From contig JAHWIM010000002.1 of the NCBI GenBank assembly GCA_019322535.1, positions 1 through 20,838 on the forward strand: DNA of 20,838 nt, written 5' to 3'. The notes beneath the pieces were generated by a model that was not told the origin of the DNA, searched no databases, and was given only the letters and a program-made list of their open reading frames with translations. The stretch comes from Candidatus Woesearchaeota archaeon. GTDB taxonomy: Archaea > Nanobdellota > Nanobdellia > Woesearchaeales > WJKL01. A program made the position numbers and the translations under genes. This document shows positions 15,188 to 20,838 of the stretch, piece after piece (the stretch's first letter is position 1; the number at the start of each line of letters is the position of its first letter).

Positions 15188-15267
15188 GTGCACGCTCAGC
15201 AGTTACTTCCGGCTCTCATTGCCTTTCGGCTAGAACGGTGTTCACTTAATCATTGCGTGTTGCACTC
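15188..15267 (-). ncRNA. probable small structured RNA (C/D-box-like, K-turn)
   Basis: About 51 percent GC in a region otherwise near 30 percent, non-coding, and preceded on the minus strand by TTTAAATA (15290-15297), which predicts a start at 15267. The RNA can form a terminal stem, CACGC (15259-15255) with GCGUG (15195-15191), opened by AAU-GA on one side and CUGA on the other, which is a K-turn as in box C/D. Box C-like AUGAUUA is at 15253-15247 and box D CUGA at 15199-15196. Inside is GCC-GAAA-GGC (15230-15221), a GNRA tetraloop hairpin, followed by another AAUGA. The spacer between C and the D' position is 12 bases, typical of archaeal guides. The two spacers are also partly complementary, so a long imperfect hairpin is an alternative. 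No tRNA fold fits. Confidence 0.6.
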
Positions 15268-15289
15268 AAGAACATAATTTTGAAGAATG

Positions 15290-15297
15290 TATTTAAA
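15290..15297 (-). promoter_or_regulatory. TATA box for the small RNA
   Basis: TTTAAATA on the minus strand with AAAGG just upstream. It lies 12 bases past the Trm5 stop codon and no minus-strand protein gene follows, so its only sensible target is the RNA at 15188-15267. A start 26.5 bases on falls at 15267, a G, two bases before the terminal stem. Confidence 0.6.
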
Positions 15298-15308
15298 CCT
15301 TTGCAAAA

Positions 15309-16142
15309 TTAAAGAACTTTAAAATCAACACAAATCCTATAAACTCTTGGGCTTTGCTGCCCGCATTTAACTAATCTCAAAATTTTGCATTTCTTTTTGG
15401 TTAATTTACATGCTTCTCTGACCTTTTCTTTTGCCAAATCAAATTCATCAGCATGTAAAAAATCATAAAAATGAATTATTCCTTTTTTCTTAACTGCACT
15501 CAAAGCAACATCTAAAAAACTTTCTCCTCCTTTTGGCAAAGGCATTGCTATTCTATCAAATTTTTTTCTTAATGTAGGAACAACTAGCCTTACGTCTCCT
15601 TCATATAATTTAACTTTATCTTCAAATTTATTTAGCTTAACATTATCCAAAGCATATTTATGAGCGTTTGGATTTATCTCAATACCATAAACAACATTTG
15701 GCTTGGCATTCTTAGCAGTAACTAAACAAAAAGGAGCAACACCAGAAAACATAATCAAAACATCTTCTTTTTCTTTAACTAGATTAGCTATCCTTAACCT
15801 CTCTGTCCCAAACCTAGGAGAAAAATAAGTTTTTTCAATATGAAATTTCATTCTTATTCCGCTTTCTTTATACTCTGTCTCTTTTCTTTTTTCTCCAGCA
15901 AGAATTTTGTATTTCTGCAGTCTAAAAACGCCAGTATGCCCTCCTGCTTTCTTACAAACAACCTTAATGTTTTTGTGCATCTTCAATAAAGTCTCTGCAA
16001 TCACTTTTTCTTTTTTTTCTAACTCAGTTGGAATCTCTATAACAGCAATATCTCCAACAATATCAAAACTTGTAACTAAGTTTTGCATTTCTTTCTTTAT
16101 GAGTTTTCCCTTCAGCGCTTCTCTTAAAGTTTTAGGTTTCAT
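15309..16142 (-). CDS. trm5: Trm5-family tRNA (guanine37-N1)-methyltransferase
   Basis: 277 aa from ATG 16142. That start overlaps the stop of the upstream EamA gene as ATGA, and residues before it in frame are unlike the family. Residues 25-38 (FDIVGDIAVIEIP) are the D1-like opening. TYFSPRFGTERLRIA at 105-119 is the strong Trm5/Taw2 signature. The SAM-binding Rossmann part has MFSGVAPF (131-138), GIEINPNA (153-160) and YEGDVR (180-185), and AMPLPKGGESFLD (199-211) matches the Trm5 catalytic-site segment. The family makes m1G37 next to the anticodon, which prevents frameshifting; some archaeal members also act on the wyosine precursor. Which Trm5 subtype this is cannot be decided. At 277 aa it is somewhat short for Trm5 (~310-350). 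Confidence 0.85.
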   Translation of the reverse strand: MKPKTLREALKGKLIKKEMQNLVTSFDIVGDIAVIEIPTELEKKEKVIAETLLKMHKNIKVVCKKAGGHTGVFRLQKYKILAGEKRKETEYKESGIRMKFHIEKTYFSPRFGTERLRIANLVKEKEDVLIMFSGVAPFCLVTAKNAKPNVVYGIEINPNAHKYALDNVKLNKFEDKVKLYEGDVRLVVPTLRKKFDRIAMPLPKGGESFLDVALSAVKKKGIIHFYDFLHADEFDLAKEKVREACKLTKKKCKILRLVKCGQQSPRVYRICVDFKVL

Positions 16143-17008
16143 TTTAGAGCAACTAAACCAGCACCAACTATCATAACCAAACAAGCAGTAATTTTATATT
16201 TTAAACTATGGTCATGAAATAATTCTCCTCCAATTACTGTACTAAACAAAGTACTCAGCCTTTTTATTGGAATAACTAAACTAACAAAAGCAATAGAAAC
16301 AGCACTATAATAAGACATAAGTGAAAACAGCAGCAATAAAGCAACAACAGCAATTGGAAATCCAGCATTTTTAACTCCGTGTTTTATTCCTTTGGCTCCA
16401 TCATAAAAAATGCTGATTAAAAATATAAAATTTATAGCTCTAAATCCAAAAACAAAAAACACATAACTAAACTTGTCTATACTGGTCAATATCATTTTAT
16501 CCAAAATAGCAGAAAACGAATACATAATTATAACCAATAATATATAAAAAAGATATTTTGATGTAAGCAATTTTTTAAAAGGACTTAAAAAATCTTTAAG
16601 GTTATGATCCATTTCTAAAATATAAGCTCCAAAAATCAATAAACCAATTCCTCCTAACTGCCAAGCTCCTAACTTTTCACCTAGAAGAAAATAAGCAAAT
16701 ATCACTAAAAAAGCAGGGCTAAAATTCATCAAAGGCTCTACAGTAGATATCTCTAAATGCCTTATTGCCTTATTCATTAATAATAATCCTGCTGTTGAAA
16801 TAATAGACACAACATAAATTAAACCCAAAATATTGCGGTTAATATTAAAATTAACAAAAGGGATAAAAAATAAAACAATAACAAATGAAAATATAGCTAA
16901 AACAGTTGAGAATTCCATTGCGTGTTCTTTAAAAAGAATCTTTTTCTTAAAAACATCAGCAAAAGATAAAAATACTGCAGACAATAAGGCTAAAAAAATC
17001 CACCACAT
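16139..17008 (-). CDS. EamA-type (drug/metabolite transporter) membrane protein
   Basis: 289 aa from ATG 17008, which shares one base with the fen1 stop codon (TAATG). A GTG nine bases earlier in frame is less likely. Ten hydrophobic segments in two similar halves can be counted, the EamA repeat pattern: first half WWIFLALLSAVFLSFADV and onwards to GIGLLIFGAYIL, second half from LFYILLVIIMYSFSAILDK to ACLVMIVGAGLVAL. HLEISTVEPLMNFSPAFLVIFAYFLLGEKL carries the conserved Pro and GE(K/R) of the family, ended here by GEKLG, and VSLVIPIKRLSTLFSTVIGGELF is its second-half counterpart. Substrate unknown; members move amino acids, sugars or metabolites across the membrane. It is placed between fen1 and trm5 in one operon, with no evident functional link. 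Confidence 0.9.
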   Translation of the reverse strand: MWWIFLALLSAVFLSFADVFKKKILFKEHAMEFSTVLAIFSFVIVLFFIPFVNFNINRNILGLIYVVSIISTAGLLLMNKAIRHLEISTVEPLMNFSPAFLVIFAYFLLGEKLGAWQLGGIGLLIFGAYILEMDHNLKDFLSPFKKLLTSKYLFYILLVIIMYSFSAILDKMILTSIDKFSYVFFVFGFRAINFIFLISIFYDGAKGIKHGVKNAGFPIAVVALLLLFSLMSYYSAVSIAFVSLVIPIKRLSTLFSTVIGGELFHDHSLKYKITACLVMIVGAGLVALK

Positions 17009-18036
17009 TAAAACCACTCTCCCAATCCTTTCTGTTTCTTCTCTTTCTCAGTCTTTCCTAATTTCTCTAAAGTATTTTTAACTCTCTCTGCAGAAAAATC
17101 ATGTTTTTCAACAAGTAACTCATGAATTTTTTCCTTATCAATTTTTCCCCATTCCAATTTATAATCTTTATTAACCGGCATTTTCTTAAACAAATAATAA
17201 ACATCTTCCCAATTAAAATCAAAATGTTTTTTCCATTCAATTTTTTGAAATATCCCATCAAAATCATCGCCAAACTCCTTGACTAATTTCAATGCTCCTT
17301 TTGGCCCAATGCCTTTAACACCCTTGAGGTTATAATCAGTTCCAACAATCATTGCCAAAACAATTAATTGGTCATTATCAATGCCTAGATTATTCAAATT
17401 CTCTGTCAAGTTTATAATCTTTGGTTTAACAGTAACATAAGTTGCTCCAAATTTTCTTCTTCCGCTAATTGTTAAATTCTTAACAAGCCTTGGAATTCCA
17501 TAAAGCAAACTATCATAATCTTCACTAACACCAGCAAAAGCATCGTGTTTGTTAACAATATAAGCAACTTGTGCTTCTCCTTCACTAGGAGCCTGTATAA
17601 TAGGAAGCCCAAAAGCTTTCAACAGTTCTTTGCTTTCTTCTATCATCTCTCCTGTGAGTTTGCTTGTTCTTGCTGCATATTTTTTCATCTCTTCAACATC
17701 ACCTTTCTTAACAGCTTCTGTGTATTTTTTCTGAGCTTCCATTTTCAAACTAATTCTTCTTTCTCTTTCCTTTCTTTTAAATTCAGGTGGTTTTCCATCA
17801 AAAACAAAACCTAGCTTGATTCCTTTTTGAATTAAATTAGATGTTCTGCTAAATAAACCAGTTAGATGTGATGTAACATTCCCTCTAGAATCTTTTAATG
17901 GAGTTCCATCCCTCTGTCTTATTGTAGTTATAAATTGATAAAGCACATTAAAAGAATCAACAATCAATGTTTTGCCTTTAAATCCTTCAAACTCAATTTC
18001 TTTTGAAATTAGAAGATCTTTTATGTTTAGTCCCAT
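17008..18036 (-). CDS. fen: Flap endonuclease 1 (FEN1)
   Basis: 342 aa from ATG 18036, giving MGLNIKDLL; the upstream in-frame codons are rejected because mature FEN1 begins at MG and Gly2 helps build the active site. Acidic ligands: Asp27 (VDSFN), Asp80 (FDGKPPE), Glu152 and Glu154 (SEGEAQ), Asp173 and Asp175 (SEDYDSLLYG), Asp234 (VGTDYN). A helix-hairpin-helix follows (GVKGIGPKGALKL, 239-251). The last eight residues QKGLGEWF are a textbook PIP box for PCNA binding. It removes RNA primers and 5' flaps in lagging-strand synthesis and repair. The start lies one base after the preceding gene's out-of-frame tail, and the stop overlaps the EamA start. Confidence 0.97.
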   Translation of the reverse strand: MGLNIKDLLISKEIEFEGFKGKTLIVDSFNVLYQFITTIRQRDGTPLKDSRGNVTSHLTGLFSRTSNLIQKGIKLGFVFDGKPPEFKRKERERRISLKMEAQKKYTEAVKKGDVEEMKKYAARTSKLTGEMIEESKELLKAFGLPIIQAPSEGEAQVAYIVNKHDAFAGVSEDYDSLLYGIPRLVKNLTISGRRKFGATYVTVKPKIINLTENLNNLGIDNDQLIVLAMIVGTDYNLKGVKGIGPKGALKLVKEFGDDFDGIFQKIEWKKHFDFNWEDVYYLFKKMPVNKDYKLEWGKIDKEKIHELLVEKHDFSAERVKNTLEKLGKTEKEKKQKGLGEWF

Positions 18037-18037
18037 T

Positions 18038-18187
18038 TTACAGCTTTTTAACAACAATGCCTTTTAATTCTTTTTCTAACAATTCCTTTGCTTTCTTAGT
18101 AAGGTCTCCTTGTGATAAAAAAAGAACAGGCAGTCTTTTAATTTGGCCTTGTACAAATGCAGAACTCAAATCACCATCATTAACCCT
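18038..18187 (-). pseudogene. out-of-frame C-terminal tail of the winged-helix/coiled-coil gene
   Basis: In the -1 frame from 18187 the sequence reads RVNDGDLSSAFVQGQIKRLP, continuing with VLFLSQGDLTKKAKELLEKE and ending GIVVKKL with TAA at 18038-18040, 49 codons without a stop. It looks like a genuine protein end (alternating hydrophobic strands, a helix) and lies exactly where the upstream gene should continue, one base before fen1. I recall similar KKxxxDGDLS...QGQxKxLPVLFL endings from DPANN coiled-coil proteins. A single missing A in the run at 18187-18190 would join it to the frame that stops at 18166. It is listed apart because the shift could be an assembly error, a mutation or programmed. 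Confidence 0.7.
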
Positions 18188-19011
18188 TTTCTTGTTTTTG
18201 CTTGACAATAATATTCAATCTCACCAACAACAGACGGAATTTTTATTCTAAACTCAATTTCTTTCCCTTTTCTTAAAACATTGTTTTCAATAACCGCAAT
18301 CTTCCTGTTGCTAAAATAGATTTTAAGCTTATTTAGAAAATCATCTTTTTCAAATTCTAATTTTTTCTGTTTTTCTATCTTTTTTTGTTCAGATTTTTGC
18401 AGCCTTGTTTTCTCTTGTTCAATTTTTTGCCTTTCTTCTTCTAATTTTCTTTGTAATTTCTGTTTTTCTTGTTCATCTTTCTTTTTCTCTTCTTCTATCT
18501 TTTTTTTCTCGAGTTTTTCCTTCTCTTTTTCTATCCTTTCAGTCTCTTTTTTCTTTTCGATTTCTTTTTGTGGATAAAGTAGCTTCTCTACTTCTTTATG
18601 TACTTCTTCCTCATTCAACAAATACCATTTCCAAAACAATATCTTATTGTCATTAAAATTAACTTGAAAAGGAATTGCAAAATCTTTTATTTTCCTTATC
18701 ATAACCCTTGCAGAGGGTTCTATGTCTTTATCACTTAGTATCTTTTTCTCCTTCAATAAATTATATACTCTCTGCTCTTTGTTGTTAAGATTTTTACTGA
18801 ACTCTTGTAATCTGCTTTCCTGGCCCTTCAAATAATAAACAGGACTTCCTCCAACCTTTGTGTTAGAAATCTTGACTCTGTCTCTGCTAACTAATTCACT
18901 AAGATGAGCAGAAGCCAGCAAAATATTAGTTTCAATTGCTCTCGCCACCTCAACAGGAAGAACAGGCCCTTTTGTTTTTATTATACTAATAATCTTATCT
19001 TCAGTAGACAT
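18166..19011 (-). CDS. winged-helix/coiled-coil protein, reading frame interrupted near the C terminus
   Basis: 281 aa as written; about 324 aa if the frame is restored. Residues 1-62 are a winged-helix-like domain (VLPVEVARAIETNILLASAHLSELVSRDRV), with a further small domain to ~132. Residues 147-222 form a long charged coiled coil. From ~224 a beta-rich domain begins (FSNRKIAVIENNVLRKGKE, then GEIEYYCQAK), reminiscent of the (D/E)xxxxK strand of restriction-endonuclease-like folds, though this is only a resemblance. The last six residues before the stop (GLMMVI) are unlike the family, whereas a neighbouring frame continues sensibly (18038-18187). The TATA at 19034-19041 is exactly placed for a leaderless start at 19011. 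It heads the operon with fen1, EamA and trm5. DNA-binding or chromosome-associated function is a guess. Confidence 0.8.
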   Translation of the reverse strand: MSTEDKIISIIKTKGPVLPVEVARAIETNILLASAHLSELVSRDRVKISNTKVGGSPVYYLKGQESRLQEFSKNLNNKEQRVYNLLKEKKILSDKDIEPSARVMIRKIKDFAIPFQVNFNDNKILFWKWYLLNEEEVHKEVEKLLYPQKEIEKKKETERIEKEKEKLEKKKIEEEKKKDEQEKQKLQRKLEEERQKIEQEKTRLQKSEQKKIEKQKKLEFEKDDFLNKLKIYFSNRKIAVIENNVLRKGKEIEFRIKIPSVVGEIEYYCQAKTRKGLMMVI

Positions 19012-19033
19012 AACTTAAAATAGAAATCCTAAC

Positions 19034-19041
19034 TTTATATA
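19034..19041 (-). promoter_or_regulatory. TATA box for the winged-helix/coiled-coil, fen1 operon
   Basis: TATATAAA on the minus strand, centred 26.5 bases from the ATG at 19011, in the 36-bp gap after endA. Confidence 0.7.
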
Positions 19042-19047
19042 TTTTTC

Positions 19048-19623
19048 TTAAGGCCTCATCCATCTTATTTCATAATAAGTGACATCGCCTTCATCGTCAA
19101 CAATTCCAATCAATAATCTCTTTTTTGTGCTATGAGCAACCCTGTTTTTAGCAGCAAATTCGTACCATGTTAAACTTTCTCCTTCATGTACAGGATAAAC
19201 AATCCATTTTGCGTGGTCTTCACCTGGCTTAACTCCTCTCTCATAAACCCTAAAATCAGCTCCAAACTTCAATGCTGTTTTGATTATATACCCTCTGTTT
19301 CTAATATCTTTAAAAACACAATATCTTATCCAAAAATTTGGTTCAACTTTCTGCGCCTTTTTTAAAAATTTATCAAAATCAACCTTCTTTCCTCTGCCAT
19401 CAACAATTTTAACCTTTTTCTTTTCCATTAAATAAAGAGCTTCAAGTAAAGAAAGCTGCACTTTTCCATCTTCAAGAACATTTCCATATCTGCTTTGATT
19501 GTAAAGTTCTCTTGCCCCATTACTAGATTCTGTTAAAATCCTTTCCCTTGCAAAAGCTGCCTTAACAACCTTCTTTGGTTTCCCTTCTTCTACTTTTTCT
19601 TTTTTGATTTTCTTCCTTGGCAT
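19048..19623 (-). CDS. endA: tRNA-splicing endonuclease (EndA, homotetramer-type)
   Basis: 191 aa from ATG 19623. The frame is open 30 codons further up, but those residues are unlike the family and 19623 lies exactly 26.5 bases from a TATA centre (19646-19653). The catalytic triad is Tyr127 (FRVYERG), His137 (EDHAKW) and Lys168 (STKKRLLIGIVDDEGD). The gaps of 10 and 31 residues equal those in the Methanocaldococcus enzyme (Tyr115, His125, Lys156, from memory). IRNRGYIIKTALKFGADF (107-124) is the core family block. The protein cuts both splice sites of intron-containing pre-tRNA at bulge-helix-bulge motifs. One ~190-aa unit with a full triad fits an alpha4 enzyme. A lysine-rich N-terminal 20 residues is unusual. 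It is divergent from rnz, another tRNA-processing gene. Confidence 0.95.
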   Translation of the reverse strand: MPRKKIKKEKVEEGKPKKVVKAAFARERILTESSNGARELYNQSRYGNVLEDGKVQLSLLEALYLMEKKKVKIVDGRGKKVDFDKFLKKAQKVEPNFWIRYCVFKDIRNRGYIIKTALKFGADFRVYERGVKPGEDHAKWIVYPVHEGESLTWYEFAAKNRVAHSTKKRLLIGIVDDEGDVTYYEIRWMRP

Positions 19624-19645
19624 AGCGTCAATAATAACTGGTTTG

Positions 19646-19653
19646 CTTAAAAA
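19646..19653 (-). promoter_or_regulatory. TATA box for endA
   Basis: TTTTTAAG on the minus strand with GAAAGG just ahead. Its spacing to 19623 is the same as for the other leaderless genes and settles the start. Confidence 0.6.
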
Positions 19654-19677
19654 CCTTTCTCTTTTTTTTAAAATACA

Positions 19678-19685
19678 TTTAAATA
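19678..19685 (+). promoter_or_regulatory. TATA box for rnz
   Basis: TTTAAATA, centred 26.5 bases from ATG 19708. The two divergent promoters (endA and rnz) lie within an 84-bp control region. Confidence 0.7.
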
Positions 19686-19707
19686 CTATAACCATATCCT
19701 GAACATC

Positions 19708-20598
19708 ATGCAAATAATCTTTTTAGGAACAAGCTGTGCAGTTCCAACAAAAAAAAGAAACCATTCCTCCTTCTTTCTTAGCTACGGCTCTGAAGGAATT
19801 TTGTTTGATTGTGGAGAAGGAACTCAAAGACAATTAAAAATAGCTGGAATCAAGCCAACAAAAATAACAAAAGTATTGATCAGTCATTGGCATGGAGATC
19901 ATGTTCTTGGTTTGCCTGGTTTAATCTCAACATTAGGGCTTTCTGAATATGAAAAAACACTAAGAATATATGGGCCAAAAGGAACAAAAGAATTTATTAA
20001 TCATATATACAAAGCATCAATCTTCGAGCAAAGAATTAAAATTGAAGTTATAGAAGTTAAAGAAGGCAAATTCTATAATGGAAAAGATTATTCATTAGAA
20101 GCATATCCTCTTGAGCATCTTGCTCCTACAGTGGGGTTTAGGTTTGTTGAAAAAGACAAAAGAAGAATAAATGTTGCTGCAGCAAAAAAACTTGGAATCC
20201 CTCAAGGCCCTTTATTAGGTAAATTGCAAGATGGAAAATCGATAACATGGAAAAATAAAACAATAACACCTAAAGAAACAACATATGTTGTAAAAGGTAA
20301 AATAATATCATATCTTTCAGACTCTGTACCAAACCAAAATTCAATTAAAATTGCTCAAGATGCAGACATATTAATCTCAGATTCTACTTATTCTTCAAAA
20401 CTTGAAGATAAAGCAGAACTTTATAGGCACACAACTGCAAAACAAGCAGGTCTTGTCGCAAATCAAGCAAACGCAAAAAAACTTATATTAACCCATTTCT
20501 CAACAAGATACAAAGATATTCATGAGCTAGAAGAAGATGCTAGAAATGTATTTGATAATGTTACTGCTGCAAAAGATTTTATGAAGATTAGTTTATGA
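19708..20598 (+). CDS. rnz: Ribonuclease Z (tRNA 3' endonuclease)
   Basis: 296 aa, short-form tRNase Z. The metallo-beta-lactamase signature SHWHGDH gives His60, His62, Asp64 and His65. Further ligands are His137 (PLEH), Asp205 (YLSDS), His241 (YRHTTAKQAG) and His263 (ILTHFS). The start MQIIFLGTSCAVPT and the block LFDCGEGTQRQL are classic. The exosite arm is represented by GIPQGPLLGKLQDGK (163-177). The zinc enzyme cuts the 3' trailer from pre-tRNA in the cytoplasm so that CCA can be added. It is divergent from endA. Both are housekeeping tRNA maturation enzymes, so co-regulation is plausible. Confidence 0.97.
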   Translation: MQIIFLGTSCAVPTKKRNHSSFFLSYGSEGILFDCGEGTQRQLKIAGIKPTKITKVLISHWHGDHVLGLPGLISTLGLSEYEKTLRIYGPKGTKEFINHIYKASIFEQRIKIEVIEVKEGKFYNGKDYSLEAYPLEHLAPTVGFRFVEKDKRRINVAAAKKLGIPQGPLLGKLQDGKSITWKNKTITPKETTYVVKGKIISYLSDSVPNQNSIKIAQDADILISDSTYSSKLEDKAELYRHTTAKQAGLVANQANAKKLILTHFSTRYKDIHELEEDARNVFDNVTAAKDFMKISL

Positions 20599-20610
20599 TT
20601 ATTAATGGTT

Positions 20611-20631
20611 GAAGTTAAAAATTTTGACTTC
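20611..20631. repeat. 10-bp-arm inverted repeat between rnz and the GNAT gene
   Basis: GAAGTTAAAA at 20611-20620 pairs with TTTTGACTTC at 20622-20631 with one G-T wobble and a one-base spacer. It lies 12 bases past the rnz stop and nine bases before the TATA of the next gene. It could end rnz transcription, or be an operator for the next gene; the sequence does not decide. Confidence 0.45.
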
Positions 20632-20639
20632 TAACAAAG

Positions 20640-20647
20640 TATTTATA
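20640..20647 (+). promoter_or_regulatory. TATA box for the GNAT gene
   Basis: TATTTATA, centred 26.5 bases from the ATG at 20670. This favours 20670 over the in-frame ATG at 20661. Confidence 0.6.
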
Positions 20648-20669
20648 TTGAATTGTAATAATGGAGTAT

Positions 20670-20838
20670 ATGGTAAAGCTATCAAGTGATAGATTGATAA
20701 TAAAAGAAGGTCTTAGAAATAAAGATTATAAAATCCTTTTTGAATTCTTTAAAGATATTGATTCAATAAAATACATGACATTAGCAGATAAATTTATGGC
20801 TTTTAAGAATCCAGAAGAGATTAAGAATTATTTTGAAA
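20670..20838 (+). CDS. probable GNAT acetyltransferase, N-terminal fragment (runs off window)
   Basis: 56 complete codons are visible and the frame is open to the window end. The residues MVKLSSDRLIIKEGLRNKDY are followed by KILFEFFKDIDSIKYMTLAD. The pattern of a first strand (RLII), then a helix ending in an I-x-x-Y-M turn, is how RimJ/RimL-like GNAT N-acetyltransferases begin (RLxLRxLxxxD..xLFxxxSDPEVxxYM). The acetyl-CoA site lies beyond the edge, so enzyme class and substrate are not established. An ATG three codons earlier (20661) is possible, but promoter spacing supports 20670. Confidence 0.6.
   Translation, partial: MVKLSSDRLIIKEGLRNKDYKILFEFFKDIDSIKYMTLADKFMAFKNPEEIKNYFE

Noticed and set aside
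15188..15267. tRNA gene on either strand
   Set aside because: No acceptor stem with D, anticodon and T arms at the right spacing; GUUC-like words are present but lack the matching stems.
15188..15267. H/ACA guide RNA
   Set aside because: An ACA follows the stem, but the lower stem is only 5-6 bp and no clear pseudouridylation pocket is seen; the C/D-like K-turn reading fits better.
17067..17273. Extra minus-strand frame inside fen1
   Set aside because: It is a shifted reading of the FEN1 coding sequence with no features of its own.
18405..18656. Plus-strand open frame rich in Phe, Leu and Ser opposite the coiled coil
   Set aside because: It mirrors the Lys/Glu-rich coiled-coil codons on the other strand and has no independent support as a membrane protein.

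Overview
The window looks like chromosome from an AT-rich archaeon, most likely a DPANN lineage of the Woesearchaeota/Pacearchaeota kind (inference). The evidence is archaeal information-processing genes throughout: the first codons of Pelota, clamp-loader small subunit, archaeal/eukaryal TyrRS, PAN proteasomal ATPase, FEN1 with a PCNA-binding tail, homotetrameric-type tRNA splicing endonuclease, Trm5-like methylase and RNase Z. Short TATA boxes sit at a fixed distance from many start codons, as in leaderless archaeal transcription. No gap between genes exceeds about 160 bases; the longest (7666-7826) holds a repeat and a hairpin, and the next (15168-15308) a probable structured RNA.

Layout. 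1-65 (-): start of pelota. 136-6382 (+): five surface genes: an N-terminally anchored protein, a 706-aa five-pass membrane protein with a cytoplasmic coiled coil and a large ectodomain, and three tandem paralogous lipoproteins. 6400-9951 (-): Cas4-like Fe-S nuclease, a sulfatase-fold enzyme, a PRC-barrel protein and RfcS; the sulfatase-fold gene is bracketed by a perfect 31-bp direct repeat that carries a TATA-like element. 10041-13974 (+): TyrRS, an M24 Xaa-Pro-type peptidase and a 596-aa protein with an M29-like aminopeptidase domain, tightly packed. 14022-15167 (+): PAN. 15188-15267 (-): probable structured small RNA with its own promoter. 15309-19011 (-): compact operon of a winged-helix/coiled-coil protein (frameshifted), FEN1, an EamA transporter and Trm5. 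19048-19623 (-) and 19708-20598 (+): divergent endA and rnz. 20670-end (+): start of a probable GNAT acetyltransferase.

Themes. tRNA maturation (TyrRS, Trm5, EndA, RNase Z), peptide breakdown (PAN followed logically by M24 and M29-like aminopeptidases), replication and repair (RfcS, FEN1, Cas4-like nuclease), and a lineage-type cell-surface complex. The least explained parts are the five-gene surface cluster, the small RNA at 15188-15267, and the repeat-flanked sulfatase-fold insertion.
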